A stretch of DNA of 64,000 nucleotides, taken from Site-B1 sp963827785. Lineage in GTDB: Bacteria; Bacteroidota; Bacteroidia; Flavobacteriales; Flavobacteriaceae. The notes beneath the pieces were generated by a model. The model made no database searches and had not been told where the DNA came from. It saw nothing but the letters and a program-made list of their open reading frames with translations. Both the position numbers and the translations under genes were made by a program. The stretch lies in the NCBI GenBank assembly GCA_963827785.1, contig CAWHCT010000023.1, positions 1 to 64,000 of the forward strand, given 5' to 3'. Positions 25,022-33,967 of the stretch are shown piece by piece (within the stretch, counting starts at the first letter, position 1; every line of letters starts with the position of its first letter).

Positions 25022-26467
25022 ATGGAAAAGATCATAGACGAAAAAAAACAAGGCGAACGCTTATCAATGCAATCCAAAGATGGCAATCAACGCAAACTTT
25101 TTATAGAAAGTTATGGTTGTGCTATGAATTTTAGTGATAGTGAAATCGTGGCTTCCATTCTTTCTGAGGAAGGTTATAACACAACCCAGGTGCTGGAAGA
25201 AGCCGATCTTGTTTTGGTCAATACCTGTTCAATAAGGGATAAGGCTGAACAAACTGTTAGAAAACGTCTTGAAAAATACAATGCCGTAAAACGAATTAAT
25301 CCAAGAATGAAGGTCGGTGTTCTTGGCTGTATGGCTGAACGATTAAAAAGCAGACTTCTTGAGGAGGAAAAAATTGTCGATCTTGTCGTTGGACCTGATG
25401 CCTATAAGGACTTACCTAATTTACTTGCTGAAGTTGAAGATGGCCGAAATGCTGTTAATGTGGTTCTTTCTAAAGATGAAACCTATGGCGATATTTCACC
25501 CGTCAGACTGGACAGCAATGGTGTTACAGCATTGGTATCCATAACCAGAGGATGCGATAATATGTGTACGTTTTGCGTGGTTCCTTTCACTCGTGGACGC
25601 GAACGAAGTCGGGATCCGCAGAGCATTATTGAAGAGATCAACGGTCTTTGGGAAAAAGGCTATAAGGAAATAACCTTACTGGGTCAGAATGTAGACAGTT
25701 ATTTGTGGTATGGCGGAGGATTAAAAAAAGATTTTGATCAGGCCAGTGAAATCCAGAAAGCAACTGCTGTTGATTTTGCGCAATTACTGGAGTTATGTGC
25801 CCAAGCTCAGCCAAAAATGCGTATTCGCTTTTCAACTTCCAATCCGCAAGATATGAGTTTAGAGGTCATCAAAACCATGGTGAAACACAGGAATATTTGT
25901 AACTATATTCACTTGCCTGTTCAAAGTGGCAGCAATCGTATTTTAAAGGCTATGAATCGTCAGCATACACGTGAGGAGTATTTTGAGCTGATAGACACTA
26001 TTAAAAAAATGCTGCCGGACTGTACGATCTCTCACGATCTTATGACAGGTTTCCCTACCGAAACAGAGGAGGACCATAAAGATACGCTTAGGTTAATGGA
26101 TTATGTAAAGTTTTCCTTTGGTTATATGTTTGCCTATTCTGAAAGACCCGGAACCCTGGCGGAACGTAAAATGGATGATGATGTTCCACTGGCAGTTAAA
26201 AAACGAAGACTCCAGGAAATTGTGGACCGTCAACAGGAGCATAGCATGTTTAGAACCAAGGAATTTTTAGGAAAAACTGTGGAGGTTTTGATCGAGAAGG
26301 AATCAAAAAAATCATCAGCACATTGGTCAGGAAGAAATGAACACAACACGACGGTAGTTTTTCCAAAAGAGCATTACAAAATTGGCGACTTTGTGAATGT
26401 AAGGACCACTGATTGCACCAGTGCAACCCTAATGGGTAAGGCAGTTGGATACTCAGATAATAATTAA
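25022..26467 (+). CDS. miaB: tRNA-2-methylthio-N6-dimethylallyladenosine synthase MiaB
   Basis: A radical SAM methylthiotransferase that adds the methylthio group to i6A37 of tRNAs reading UNN codons. The N-terminal UPF0004 domain holds the auxiliary cluster cysteines (YGCAMN, NTCSIRD, GCMAER). The radical SAM motif CDNMCTFC supplies Cys178, 182 and 185. A C-terminal TRAM domain closes the protein (LGKTVEVLIEKESKK...). I take ATG 25022 as the start: the frame extends 2 codons further to a TTG at 25016, but the ATG is properly placed after the promoter. Length, 481 residues, is normal. Confidence 0.95.
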   Translation: MEKIIDEKKQGERLSMQSKDGNQRKLFIESYGCAMNFSDSEIVASILSEEGYNTTQVLEEADLVLVNTCSIRDKAEQTVRKRLEKYNAVKRINPRMKVGVLGCMAERLKSRLLEEEKIVDLVVGPDAYKDLPNLLAEVEDGRNAVNVVLSKDETYGDISPVRLDSNGVTALVSITRGCDNMCTFCVVPFTRGRERSRDPQSIIEEINGLWEKGYKEITLLGQNVDSYLWYGGGLKKDFDQASEIQKATAVDFAQLLELCAQAQPKMRIRFSTSNPQDMSLEVIKTMVKHRNICNYIHLPVQSGSNRILKAMNRQHTREEYFELIDTIKKMLPDCTISHDLMTGFPTETEEDHKDTLRLMDYVKFSFGYMFAYSERPGTLAERKMDDDVPLAVKKRRLQEIVDRQQEHSMFRTKEFLGKTVEVLIEKESKKSSAHWSGRNEHNTTVVFPKEHYKIGDFVNVRTTDCTSATLMGKAVGYSDNN

Positions 26468-26580
26468 GTAGAACAAAGACAAAAGAATGGGGAATCATGA
26501 TGGTTTTGGTCATTAATTGTCTTTTTAATAAAAATAAAGTCTTGACTAGAATGGTCTTGACTCTTGAATCTCAATAAAAA

Positions 26581-27849
26581 ATGGAATCAGTTCAGGCAAT
26601 AAAACAGCGATTCGGAATCATAGGTAATGATGCGGGCTTAAACAGGGCCGTTGAAAAGGCCATTCAGGTGGCACCTACCGATATTTCAATATTGGTTACG
26701 GGAGAAAGTGGTGTTGGGAAGGAAAGCATTCCCAAAATAATCCATTCATTGTCTCACAGAAAGCATGGCAAGTATATTGCCGTTAACTGTGGAGCCATTC
26801 CCGAAGGAACTATTGACAGTGAGTTATTTGGTCATGAAAAGGGGTCGTTTACAGGAGCTACTCAAACACGTTCGGGATATTTTGAAGTGGCTGATGGCGG
26901 AACCATTTTCCTTGATGAAGTGGGTGAACTTCCATTGACCACTCAGGTACGGCTATTGCGTGTTCTAGAGAACGGTGAATTTATAAAAGTTGGATCCAGC
27001 AAAGTCCAAAAGACAAATGTGCGCATTGTTGCGGCCACCAATATAAATTTGTTGGATGCCATTCACAAAGGAAAATTCAGGGAGGATCTCTATTACAGGC
27101 TAAATACTGTTGACATTCATCTACCGCCGCTTCGAGACAGAAAGGAAGATATCCATTTGCTTTTCAGGAAATTCGCCAGTGATTTTGCTTTGAAATATAA
27201 GATGCCAACAATTAAATTAACCGACGATGCTATAAGTTTAATGTTGAATTACAGATGGAGTGGTAACATTCGTCAGCTTCGTAATGTCGCAGAACAAGTT
27301 TCTGTTCTTGAGCAAATCAGAACTATCAATTCCAATACTCTAAAAAATTATCTGCCAAATTCAAACCATAATTTACCGGCAGTGGTCAGTCATACAAAAT
27401 CTGACAGTGACTTTAGCAGTGAACGTGAAATCCTTTATAAGGTGCTGTTCGATATGAAAGGTGATTTGAACGATCTTAAAAAACTGACCATGGAACTTAT
27501 GAAAAGTGGCAATGCTAAGGATGTTCAAAAAAAGAACGAGGGATTAATTCAAAAAATTTATGGTGAGGATGATTCCGATAAAACTACTGATACTGATGAT
27601 TTTGAAGTGCTCTCCTTGCCGGAAGAAATGGAAACTTCAGAATCCAGGATTATAACGCAGCCCAATCAGGACAAATATCATTTTGCTGAAGAAGTTGAAG
27701 AAGAAGAAACTTTATCTTTGCATGATAAAGAGCTGGAATTAATTAAAAAATCCTTAGAAAGGCATCAGGGAAAACGAAAACTGGCAGCGGCAGAACTGGG
27801 AATAAGCGAGCGTACACTTTATCGAAAAATAAAACAATTCGACTTGTAA
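26581..27849 (+). CDS. Sigma-54-type AAA+ transcriptional regulator
   Basis: A 422-residue regulator without a receiver or sensor domain. The AAA+ domain begins near residue 10: Walker A GESGVGKES, GSFTGAT (a variant of the sigma-54 contact loop GAFTGA), Walker B GGTIFLDEVGELP, and a sensor/arginine-finger region FREDLYYRLNTVDIHLPPLRDR. Then comes a charged linker of about 130 residues and a Fis-type helix-turn-helix at the end (KRKLAAAELGISERTLYRK). It should open promoters bound by RNA polymerase with sigma-54; its targets and signal are unknown. Its place after miaB recurs in flavobacteria as I recall. A 9-bp direct repeat GTCTTGACT stands twice upstream (26539 and 26554, 15 bp apart). Confidence 0.9.
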   Translation: MESVQAIKQRFGIIGNDAGLNRAVEKAIQVAPTDISILVTGESGVGKESIPKIIHSLSHRKHGKYIAVNCGAIPEGTIDSELFGHEKGSFTGATQTRSGYFEVADGGTIFLDEVGELPLTTQVRLLRVLENGEFIKVGSSKVQKTNVRIVAATNINLLDAIHKGKFREDLYYRLNTVDIHLPPLRDRKEDIHLLFRKFASDFALKYKMPTIKLTDDAISLMLNYRWSGNIRQLRNVAEQVSVLEQIRTINSNTLKNYLPNSNHNLPAVVSHTKSDSDFSSEREILYKVLFDMKGDLNDLKKLTMELMKSGNAKDVQKKNEGLIQKIYGEDDSDKTTDTDDFEVLSLPEEMETSESRIITQPNQDKYHFAEEVEEEETLSLHDKELELIKKSLERHQGKRKLAAAELGISERTLYRKIKQFDL

Positions 27850-27890
27850 TTGTCAGATTATTCATAGTTTTGGGTTTTAACCCCTTAATT

Positions 27891-28871
27891 ATGAAGAATC
27901 TACTTAAACTTGCAGTCATCTTCTTATTGCTATTTTCCTGTGCGAACAACGAACCATTCGAAGAACCTTTTATTCCTGATCCTACTATAATTGCAGAGTA
28001 TCATATTTTAGGAAGTAATGAAGAACCTCACACTAAATATATTTTTGATGAGCAAGGAAGGTTCACAACTTTTAATATAGTAGATGAGGTTTCGATCTCA
28101 TTTGAATATGACCTGAATAATAGAGTTTTAAAGTTTACAAAAACTGACTTACAAGATAATTCAACTGAAATTTTTGATGTAAGCTATGATGGTGATGGAA
28201 GAATTGCCACTTTTGGCGAAAGTACATTTACTTATCATGCCGAAGGGAATTATTATACTGATGACATTAACTACCAAACTGATGATTTTATTGATGAAAG
28301 CGACCCTAATATTTTATATACTGAGACTTATTTTAAAAAATATACTGCAGATGAAAATGGAATCATTACAGGTTTTTGTGGTTACGAAATTATTTCAAAA
28401 AAGTATTTAGACACCAATATAACAGAGATAGAATGGGAAGGTTGTAATGGTTTACACGGATATTCTATAGGTTATTCTGAGAACGTAGAAGGTTATACTG
28501 AAAGTACTACCTCCGGCCATGAATACGAATATGATGAAAATCCTAATCCGTTATATCATTCACAGACAAATCTATGGGATCTACGAATTCTCTTTGAAGA
28601 TCAATACAACTACAATCCATATGGATTTGGGCATGGAGGTGTTGAAAATTTATTTTGTATCATTTCTCAAAACAACGTTATTGATGAAGGAGAAAATTGT
28701 TCATCATACGGTAATGCATGCGGTCCAGAAGGTATAAAATACACCTACGAATTCAATGCTTTAGATCTACCAATTAGGGTACGCAGACAAGGTTATTATG
28801 TTGGTGAGCCTGAAGGCGCAGAATTACTTTATGCCAAATATTACTACCAAGGAGAAATAATTCCTGAATAA
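27891..28871 (+). CDS. Lipoprotein of unknown function
   Basis: A lipoprotein of 326 residues from ATG 27891 (lipobox LLLFSC, Cys17, then ANNEP). An upstream TTG at 27870 would lengthen it by seven residues that do not look like a signal peptide. The mature part is beta-rich and acidic with many Tyr, Asn and Asp residues and repeats such as FDEQGRFTTFNIVDE and YDGDGRIATFGESTFTYH, reminiscent of YD/RHS-like strands. It resembles lone flavobacterial lipoproteins of unknown role. A terminator follows. It seems to be inserted between the regulator gene and the lptE-like gene. Confidence 0.7.
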   Translation: MKNLLKLAVIFLLLFSCANNEPFEEPFIPDPTIIAEYHILGSNEEPHTKYIFDEQGRFTTFNIVDEVSISFEYDLNNRVLKFTKTDLQDNSTEIFDVSYDGDGRIATFGESTFTYHAEGNYYTDDINYQTDDFIDESDPNILYTETYFKKYTADENGIITGFCGYEIISKKYLDTNITEIEWEGCNGLHGYSIGYSENVEGYTESTTSGHEYEYDENPNPLYHSQTNLWDLRILFEDQYNYNPYGFGHGGVENLFCIISQNNVIDEGENCSSYGNACGPEGIKYTYEFNALDLPIRVRRQGYYVGEPEGAELLYAKYYYQGEIIPE

Positions 28872-28891
28872 ATAGATTTAAGAATAACAGA

Positions 28892-28925
28892 AAACAAGGA
28901 TACTGGAACCATCCTTGTTTTTTTT
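28892..28925 (+). terminator. Terminator after lipoprotein gene
   Basis: Stem AACAAGGAT with ATCCTTGTT around an 8-base loop, followed by a run of T. Located 21 bp after the stop at 28871. Confidence 0.85.
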
Positions 28926-28974
28926 ATGCGCTAATATTTGTTTTCTTTACCTTTGATAAAATTTTTTAACTTTT

Positions 28975-29172
28975 ATGAAAGCAGTTGAAATATTCATGAT
29001 CAAAAAGAATTTTACCAGGAATAGCTCTGAAGCTATTCGCAAAGAAGCCGAAGATTTAGTTAACGAGAAACATTATCAAGGTTATCGCGTAATTAACGTA
29101 GATTTTGATGTTGCAGATAATGCGGGTTATATTTATGCGTTTATAACAATGAAACGTCCTAATACTTATTAA
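28975..29172 (+). CDS. Small conserved-looking protein, 65 aa
   Basis: A short protein without signal or membrane segment. It looks like a compact alpha-beta unit: a helical stretch SSEAIRKEAEDLVNEKHY then strands GYRVINVDFDVADNAGYIYAFITM. The pattern of alternating residues and ordinary codon use support a real gene. TACCTTTG at 28948-28955, 20 bp before the ATG, matches the -7 box. I do not recognise the family. Confidence 0.6.
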   Translation: MKAVEIFMIKKNFTRNSSEAIRKEAEDLVNEKHYQGYRVINVDFDVADNAGYIYAFITMKRPNTY

Positions 29173-29175
29173 TTT

Positions 29176-29200
29176 TGTCATTCCTGCGAAGGCAGGAAAC
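29176..29200. repeat. Palindromic repeat (REP-like), GTCATTCCTGCGAAGGCAGG
   Basis: Stem TTCCTGC/GCAGGAA (29181-29187 with 29192-29198) with a GAAG loop, preceded by GTCA. A unit of the same design (TTCCCTC, CTAC, GAGGGAA) stands at 36385-36402. Such hairpins occur scattered between genes in many Bacteroidota, as I recall. Confidence 0.6.
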
Positions 29201-29208
29201 TTTAAAAC

Positions 29209-29730
29209 ATGAATTACATAAAATATATATTGTCCATTGCAACTATTCTAACTTTAATGGGTTGTGGTGCTTATTCCTTTACCGGCATCTCTTTGCCTCC
29301 AGAAACCAAAACCTTTCAGGTCAATTATTTTGAGAATTATGCAGGCAGCAATCCGGGATCCACAATCGAACCAGGACTGGAGAGAGACTTTAAGATCGCT
29401 TTGGAAGAACTCATACTAAATCAGACAAGTTTAGATCTTGTAAAATCCAATGGTGATCTGGTGTATGAGGGCGAGATAACAGAATTCAGGATCTCTCCAA
29501 TGACATCCACTTCCAGTAATACCGCTGCACAAAACAGGTTGACCATTGGTGTCATGGTGAGGTATTACAATAAAATAGATGAAGAATCAAATTTTGAACA
29601 ACGATTTTCTTTCTATTATGATTATCCGGGAAGTGCGCAATTGGTGGGAAGCCAAAAGGATACAGCCATAGCTGAAATATTTGAACGCATTACTCAGGAT
29701 ATAGTAAATAAATCATTAGCAAACTGGTAA
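29209..29730 (+). CDS. lptE: LptE-like LPS assembly lipoprotein
   Basis: A 173-residue lipoprotein (lipobox LMGC, Cys19, then GAYSF). The motif GCGAYSFTGISLPPETKTF and the helical-strand pattern that follows match LptE-family proteins of Bacteroidota, which help LptD place lipopolysaccharide in the outer membrane. The assignment rests on this pattern and the neighbourhood (regulator, TPR gene, secG), which recurs in flavobacteria. The next gene begins 1 bp after the stop. Confidence 0.82.
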   Translation: MNYIKYILSIATILTLMGCGAYSFTGISLPPETKTFQVNYFENYAGSNPGSTIEPGLERDFKIALEELILNQTSLDLVKSNGDLVYEGEITEFRISPMTSTSSNTAAQNRLTIGVMVRYYNKIDEESNFEQRFSFYYDYPGSAQLVGSQKDTAIAEIFERITQDIVNKSLANW

Positions 29731-29731
29731 A

Positions 29732-30685
29732 TTGAATACAACAGAATTTACATCCTTATTACAAAACCCACAAACCCTGACCGAAAGTCAGACACAGGAG
29801 ATCAAATCGGTTCTGGAAGAATTTCCTTATTTTCAATCGGCAAGAGCCCTCTATTTAAAAGGACTAAAGAACAACAACAGTTTTAAATACAATCAGGAGT
29901 TAAAAACCACTGCGGCCTACACCACCGATCGCAGTATTCTGTTCGACTATATCACATCTGATGAATTCCTTCAAAATGAAATATCTGAACAGATCAAACA
30001 CAATCTGGAGCATTTAAAGGGTATTGTCGTCAATGATCTTGAGGATATTTCAGTTAATAGAAGCGTAACTATTGATGATACTTTAAGGCGACAGGTTCAG
30101 GATACAAAGAATGTATTGGATCCTGCTCTATTTCAGCCTTTGGTTGAGGTTTCAAAAGTAGCCGGATTTATTGATGACAGTAACGAAAGGAAAGAGATTT
30201 TAGAAGTTGATGCCGAAAATATAGAAGTCCTGCCTGAAGAGAAATTGGAATTAGGAAAACCGCTGAAATTTGACAAGAATGAAACCCACTCATTCAATGA
30301 ATGGTTAAAAATAACATCATTTAAACCTATTGTGCGAGAAGAATCAGAAATGGAAAATGAAGAGATCCCTTTTGAAGTTGGCAAACCAAAAAGTTTATCC
30401 AGGTCGAAGAAATTCCTGTTGATCGATAAATTCATCAGTAAAAAACCCAAAATTGTACCGTCTGATGACCCAAGCCCAAATACCGATTTTGCTCAAGGCA
30501 GAATGATACAACCCGAATCTTTAATGACAGAGACGCTGGCCAGAATTTATGTAGAGCAAAAAAACTATGAAAAGGCTATACAATCTTATAAGATTTTAAT
30601 TTTGAAATATCCAGAAAAAAGTGGTTTCTTTGCAGACCAAATTAAAGCAGTCAAACAATTACAAGAAAAAAATAATATAGAATAA
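29732..30685 (+). CDS. Conserved protein with C-terminal TPR-like unit
   Basis: A 317-residue cytoplasmic or membrane-associated protein. It starts at TTG (29732): no ATG is near, and the sequence right after it (NTTEFTSLLQNPQTLTESQ) is a well-formed beginning. The middle part is acidic and low in order. The last 50 residues, MTETLARIYVEQKNYEKAIQ then SYKILILKYPEKSGFFADQ, form a TPR-like pair of helices. A member of the flavobacterial gene order lptE, this gene, secG. Function unknown. The stop overlaps the secG start by one base. Confidence 0.78.
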   Translation: MNTTEFTSLLQNPQTLTESQTQEIKSVLEEFPYFQSARALYLKGLKNNNSFKYNQELKTTAAYTTDRSILFDYITSDEFLQNEISEQIKHNLEHLKGIVVNDLEDISVNRSVTIDDTLRRQVQDTKNVLDPALFQPLVEVSKVAGFIDDSNERKEILEVDAENIEVLPEEKLELGKPLKFDKNETHSFNEWLKITSFKPIVREESEMENEEIPFEVGKPKSLSRSKKFLLIDKFISKKPKIVPSDDPSPNTDFAQGRMIQPESLMTETLARIYVEQKNYEKAIQSYKILILKYPEKSGFFADQIKAVKQLQEKNNIE

Positions 30686-31038
30686 TGAGTACGTTTACAA
30701 TATTTTTAGTCCTAATCGTCATTGTAGCATTTTTATTGGTGGTAGTTATTATGGTACAAAACCCTAAAGGAGGCGGTTTATCATCTTCATTTGGCGGAGG
30801 CGGAACGCAGCAATTAGGTGGTGTTAAAAAAACAACCGACTTTTTAGATAAAAGCACCTGGACACTGGCAACCCTTTTGTTGGTATTAATACTATTATCC
30901 AATGTAGCTATCAATAGTGGAGCAGCGGAACAGGAATCAAAAGCTCTTGACAAGGATGCAGAAATTCCGGTTCTACAAGATGTTCCAGTAGATAACACTC
31001 AGGAAACAACAACTACAGTTCAAGACACAGCTCAATAA
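30685..31038 (+). CDS. secG: Preprotein translocase subunit SecG
   Basis: A 117-residue membrane protein, part of SecYEG. The first membrane helix (FLVLIVIVAFLLVVVIMV), the motif QNPKGGGLSSSFGGGG and the second helix (TLATLLLVLILLSNVAI) are the family pattern. The C-terminal tail after the second helix is longer than in E. coli and acidic, rich in Thr and Gln, as is common in Bacteroidota. It is coupled to the upstream gene by a one-base stop-start overlap (TAATG). Confidence 0.93.
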   Translation: MSTFTIFLVLIVIVAFLLVVVIMVQNPKGGGLSSSFGGGGTQQLGGVKKTTDFLDKSTWTLATLLLVLILLSNVAINSGAAEQESKALDKDAEIPVLQDVPVDNTQETTTTVQDTAQ

Positions 31039-31064
31039 TTGAACTATGTAGCAAAAAATAAGAG

Positions 31065-31093
31065 AATGCCAACTGAATTCAGTTGGCATTTTT
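31065..31093 (+). terminator. Terminator after secG
   Basis: A perfect 26-base palindrome at 31065-31090 followed by TTTTT, 26 bp after the secG stop. It separates the export operon from groESL. Confidence 0.9.
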
Positions 31094-31107
31094 AGTTTTA
31101 CTGAAAG

Positions 31108-31139
31108 TTTGTCAGTCATAATTAGTTGGCATAATTTTC
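31108..31139 (+). promoter_or_regulatory. Promoter of groESL
   Basis: TTTG (31108-31111), 20 bp, TAATTTTC (31132-31139; one mismatch to TAnnTTTG). Start of transcription should fall about 45 nt before the groES ATG. No CIRCE-type inverted repeat is visible. Confidence 0.62.
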
Positions 31140-31191
31140 GAACAACCTTTCTACGTTAATAATAACATTAATTAATCAAAATCCATAGAAA

Positions 31192-31470
31192 ATGAGTAAA
31201 GTAAATATCAAACCATTAGCAGATCGAGTTCTTGTAGAACCACTACCTGCAGAAACTAAAACCGCATCTGGATTATACATTCCGGACTCCGCTCAGGAAA
31301 AACAACACAAAGGAACCGTTATGGCAGTTGGAAAGGGTAAAAAAGATGAGCCAATGACTGTAAAAGTTGGAGATCAGGTCCTTTACGGAAAATATTCCGG
31401 TTCAGAATTACAGTTAGATGGCAAGGACTACCTGATGATGAGAGAAGAAGATATATTAGCAATTATATAA
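31192..31470 (+). CDS. groES: Co-chaperonin GroES
   Basis: A 92-residue co-chaperonin that caps the GroEL ring. It begins SKVNIKPLADRVLVEPLPAE and includes the mobile loop (ETKTASGLYIPDSAQEKQ) and the ending KDYLMMREEDILAII, all normal for GroES. It is followed after 117 bp of AT-rich, low-complexity sequence by groEL. Confidence 0.97.
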   Translation: MSKVNIKPLADRVLVEPLPAETKTASGLYIPDSAQEKQHKGTVMAVGKGKKDEPMTVKVGDQVLYGKYSGSELQLDGKDYLMMREEDILAII

Positions 31471-31587
31471 TTAATCAAAAAATAGAATTTACAAATTCTA
31501 AATTCCAACATTTAATAGCTAACATCCTTTATTGGATTTTGGAATTTAAACATTGGAGTTTAATTTTTAAAACTTAAAAATTCAATT

Positions 31588-33219
31588 ATGGCAAAAGACA
31601 TAAAATTTGATTTAGAAGCACGCGACGGTTTAAAACGTGGAGTAGATGCACTGGCAAATGCAGTAAAAGTAACTTTAGGTCCAAAAGGGCGTAATGTGAT
31701 TATCAGCAAGTCATTTGGAGCACCTCAGGTTACTAAAGATGGGGTTACCGTGGCGAAAGAAGTAGAGTTGGAAGATCCTCTAGAAAATATGGGAGCTCAA
31801 ATGGTAAAAGAAGTTGCTTCAAGAACTAATGATCTCGCTGGTGACGGAACAACTACTGCTACAGTTCTGGCACAGGCAATTGTTAAAGAAGGATTGCGAA
31901 ATGTTGCAGCTGGAGCAAATCCTATGGATCTAAAACGAGGTATTGATAAAGCGGTTTCGGCTATTGTTGCTGACCTTGCTAAGCAAGCTAAAAAAGTTGG
32001 TAATTCATCAGAAAAAATAAAGCAAGTAGCTGCTATTTCTTCGAATAACGATGAGGTCATAGGTGATCTTATCGCCGAAGCATTTGGAAAAGTTGGCAAA
32101 GAAGGAGTCATTACTGTTGAAGAAGCAAAAGGAACTGACACTTACGTTGATGTTGTAGAAGGTATGCAGTTTGACAGAGGTTATTTATCTCCTTATTTTG
32201 TCACCGACAGCGAAAAAATGATCACTAATCTTGAAAATCCGTATATCTTATTATATGATAAGAAAGTATCAACAATGAAGGATCTGCTTCCGGTATTAGA
32301 ACCAGTGGCACAATCGGGAAAACCATTGTTGATCATTGCAGAGGATGTTGATGGTGAAGCATTGGCAACTTTAGTTGTAAACAAATTAAGAGGTGCACTT
32401 AAAATTGCAGCAGTGAAAGCTCCTGGTTTTGGTGACAGACGTAAGGCAATGCTTGAAGATATAGCCATCTTAACAGGTGGAACCGTTATCTCTGAAGAAA
32501 GAGGATTTACTCTTGAAAATACAACTATAGATATGCTTGGAACTGCCGAACGCATTGCAATAGATAAGGATAATACAACAGTAGTGAATGGTTCAGGTGA
32601 AAAGGATATGATCAAGAATCGTGTTAACCAGATCAAATCTCAGATTGAAACAACTACCAGTGACTATGACAAAGAAAAATTACAGGAGCGCTTGGCTAAA
32701 TTGGCCGGAGGTGTTGCTGTGTTATATGTAGGAGCTGCCAGTGAAGTAGAAATGAAAGAAAAGAAAGACAGAGTAGATGATGCATTACATGCAACTCGTG
32801 CTGCTGTTGAAGAAGGTATTGTTGCAGGTGGAGGTGTTGCATTTATCAGAGCTAAATCAGTTTTAGAAAAAATTACAACTGAAAATCTGGATGAGGTAAC
32901 AGGAATACAAATTGTTGCACGTGCCATTGAGTCGCCTTTAAGAACCATAGTTGAAAATACAGGTGGTGAAGGAAGTGTTGTTGTTGCTAAAGTAATGGAA
33001 GGTAAAGGTGATTTTGGATACGATGCCAAATCTGAGACTTACGTTAATATGCACAAAGCAGGAATCATAGACCCAACAAAAGTGACTCGGATTGCACTTG
33101 AAAATGCAGCTTCGGTTGCAGGTATGATCCTGACCACTGAATGTGCGTTAGTAGATATCAAAGAAGATGCTCCTGCTATGCCGCCAATGGGTGGAGGCGG
33201 AATGCCGGGAATGATGTAA
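31588..33219 (+). CDS. groEL: Chaperonin GroEL
   Basis: A 543-residue chaperonin, normal in length. It carries the ATP-binding motif NVIISKSFGAPQVTKDGVTVAKE, GDGTTTATVLA, the apical region and the C-terminal GGM-type tail (PPMGGGGMPGMM). One copy is seen here. A strong terminator follows. Confidence 0.98.
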   Translation: MAKDIKFDLEARDGLKRGVDALANAVKVTLGPKGRNVIISKSFGAPQVTKDGVTVAKEVELEDPLENMGAQMVKEVASRTNDLAGDGTTTATVLAQAIVKEGLRNVAAGANPMDLKRGIDKAVSAIVADLAKQAKKVGNSSEKIKQVAAISSNNDEVIGDLIAEAFGKVGKEGVITVEEAKGTDTYVDVVEGMQFDRGYLSPYFVTDSEKMITNLENPYILLYDKKVSTMKDLLPVLEPVAQSGKPLLIIAEDVDGEALATLVVNKLRGALKIAAVKAPGFGDRRKAMLEDIAILTGGTVISEERGFTLENTTIDMLGTAERIAIDKDNTTVVNGSGEKDMIKNRVNQIKSQIETTTSDYDKEKLQERLAKLAGGVAVLYVGAASEVEMKEKKDRVDDALHATRAAVEEGIVAGGGVAFIRAKSVLEKITTENLDEVTGIQIVARAIESPLRTIVENTGGEGSVVVAKVMEGKGDFGYDAKSETYVNMHKAGIIDPTKVTRIALENAASVAGMILTTECALVDIKEDAPAMPPMGGGGMPGMM

Positions 33220-33240
33220 TTCCTTTATTAAATAATAATA

Positions 33241-33270
33241 AAAACGCCTTGAAATATCAAGGCGTTTTTT
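33241..33270 (+). terminator. Terminator of groESL
   Basis: Stem AAAACGCCTTGA with TCAAGGCGTTTT, loop 4, followed by TTTT, 21 bp after the groEL stop. Confidence 0.9.
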
Positions 33271-33298
33271 ATTGATAATATATGTTATAAAATACAAA

Positions 33299-33326
33299 AC
33301 CACCTGTTTTAGGGGTGGTCTTTTTC
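33299..33326 (+). terminator. Second hairpin-T element after groEL
   Basis: ACCACC with GGTGGT around a 9-base loop, then CTTTTTC. Could act as a back-up terminator, or serve the opposite strand. Confidence 0.5.
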
Positions 33327-33368
33327 ATTTTTCTTGACTAAGGTTTATCGGAATAAACCACATACAAA

Positions 33369-33470
33369 TTACTTCTTCTTAGCAGTAATCTGTGAAACCT
33401 TTTTAACAACCTGTTGTTTAGGAGTAGCCTTTGCAGGGCTAGGTTTTTGATTTGACTTTGATTGTATCAT
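33369..33470 (-). CDS. Small basic protein, 33 aa
   Basis: A 33-residue frame with a proper ATG, beginning MIQSKSNQKPSPAK and ending KKVSQITAKKK. It is very basic, Lys/Gln/Pro/Ala-rich and without hydrophobic segments, so it could be nucleic-acid binding. It fills part of the 386-bp gap between groEL and the GIY-YIG gene. Too short to be sure; the even pattern of codons supports it. Confidence 0.42.
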   Translation of the reverse strand: MIQSKSNQKPSPAKATPKQQVVKKVSQITAKKK

Positions 33471-33605
33471 AAATATAAATTTAAGAACGATATAAATGTA
33501 CGCACAAATTCAATTCGCAGATTTTGTTTTGGCTAATATTTAACTAAAAATGAACAATTATTTTCATCAGTTTATTTAATTGTGCTTACAATTTCAATTT
33601 TTCAA

Positions 33606-33956
33606 TTAATTAAACCAAACGGCATATCGCTGTCTTCGTAATTCCAAAGCCAGAGTTTCTTCCTTTTTTAAAGCCTCTTGTCTTGTCGCAATTGGGTCAA
33701 TATGATTGTATAGACTTGGACGAAGATAGAGTCCATATTTCTCAACAATATTAGAAGATATTTTATATCCTTTTTTGTTTTTATAACCAGATTTATGTTG
33801 TAAAAACCGTTCCTTAGGCGTTTTACTTGTCATTCCAACATACAAACATTGCAACACACCATTGAATTGTGGATTAGCCTCACGGAATTTTTTGTTTTCC
33901 GTAAATACACGTTTGGATAACTCAACTACATAAATTCTGTATTGGACTTTTGCCAA
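33606..33956 (-). CDS. GIY-YIG-like nuclease domain protein
   Basis: A 116-residue protein matching the small GIY-YIG domain. The strands YRIYVVEL and CLYVGMT correspond to the GIY and YIG elements. RFLQHKSG gives the conserved Arg (in KERFLQH), and the C-terminal EEALKKEETLALELR offers the catalytic Glu. The domain would cleave DNA with a metal ion. Proteins of this size are often of unknown biological role. The fit to GIY-YIG is moderate since GIY itself is replaced (YRIYV). Confidence 0.6.
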   Translation of the reverse strand: MAKVQYRIYVVELSKRVFTENKKFREANPQFNGVLQCLYVGMTSKTPKERFLQHKSGYKNKKGYKISSNIVEKYGLYLRPSLYNHIDPIATRQEALKKEETLALELRRQRYAVWFN

Positions 33957-33967
33957 AAGTTAGATGT

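Noticed and set aside
31850..33030. Long antisense ORFs in groEL
   Set aside because: They are the usual open reverse frames of a codon-biased gene and have no motif of their own.
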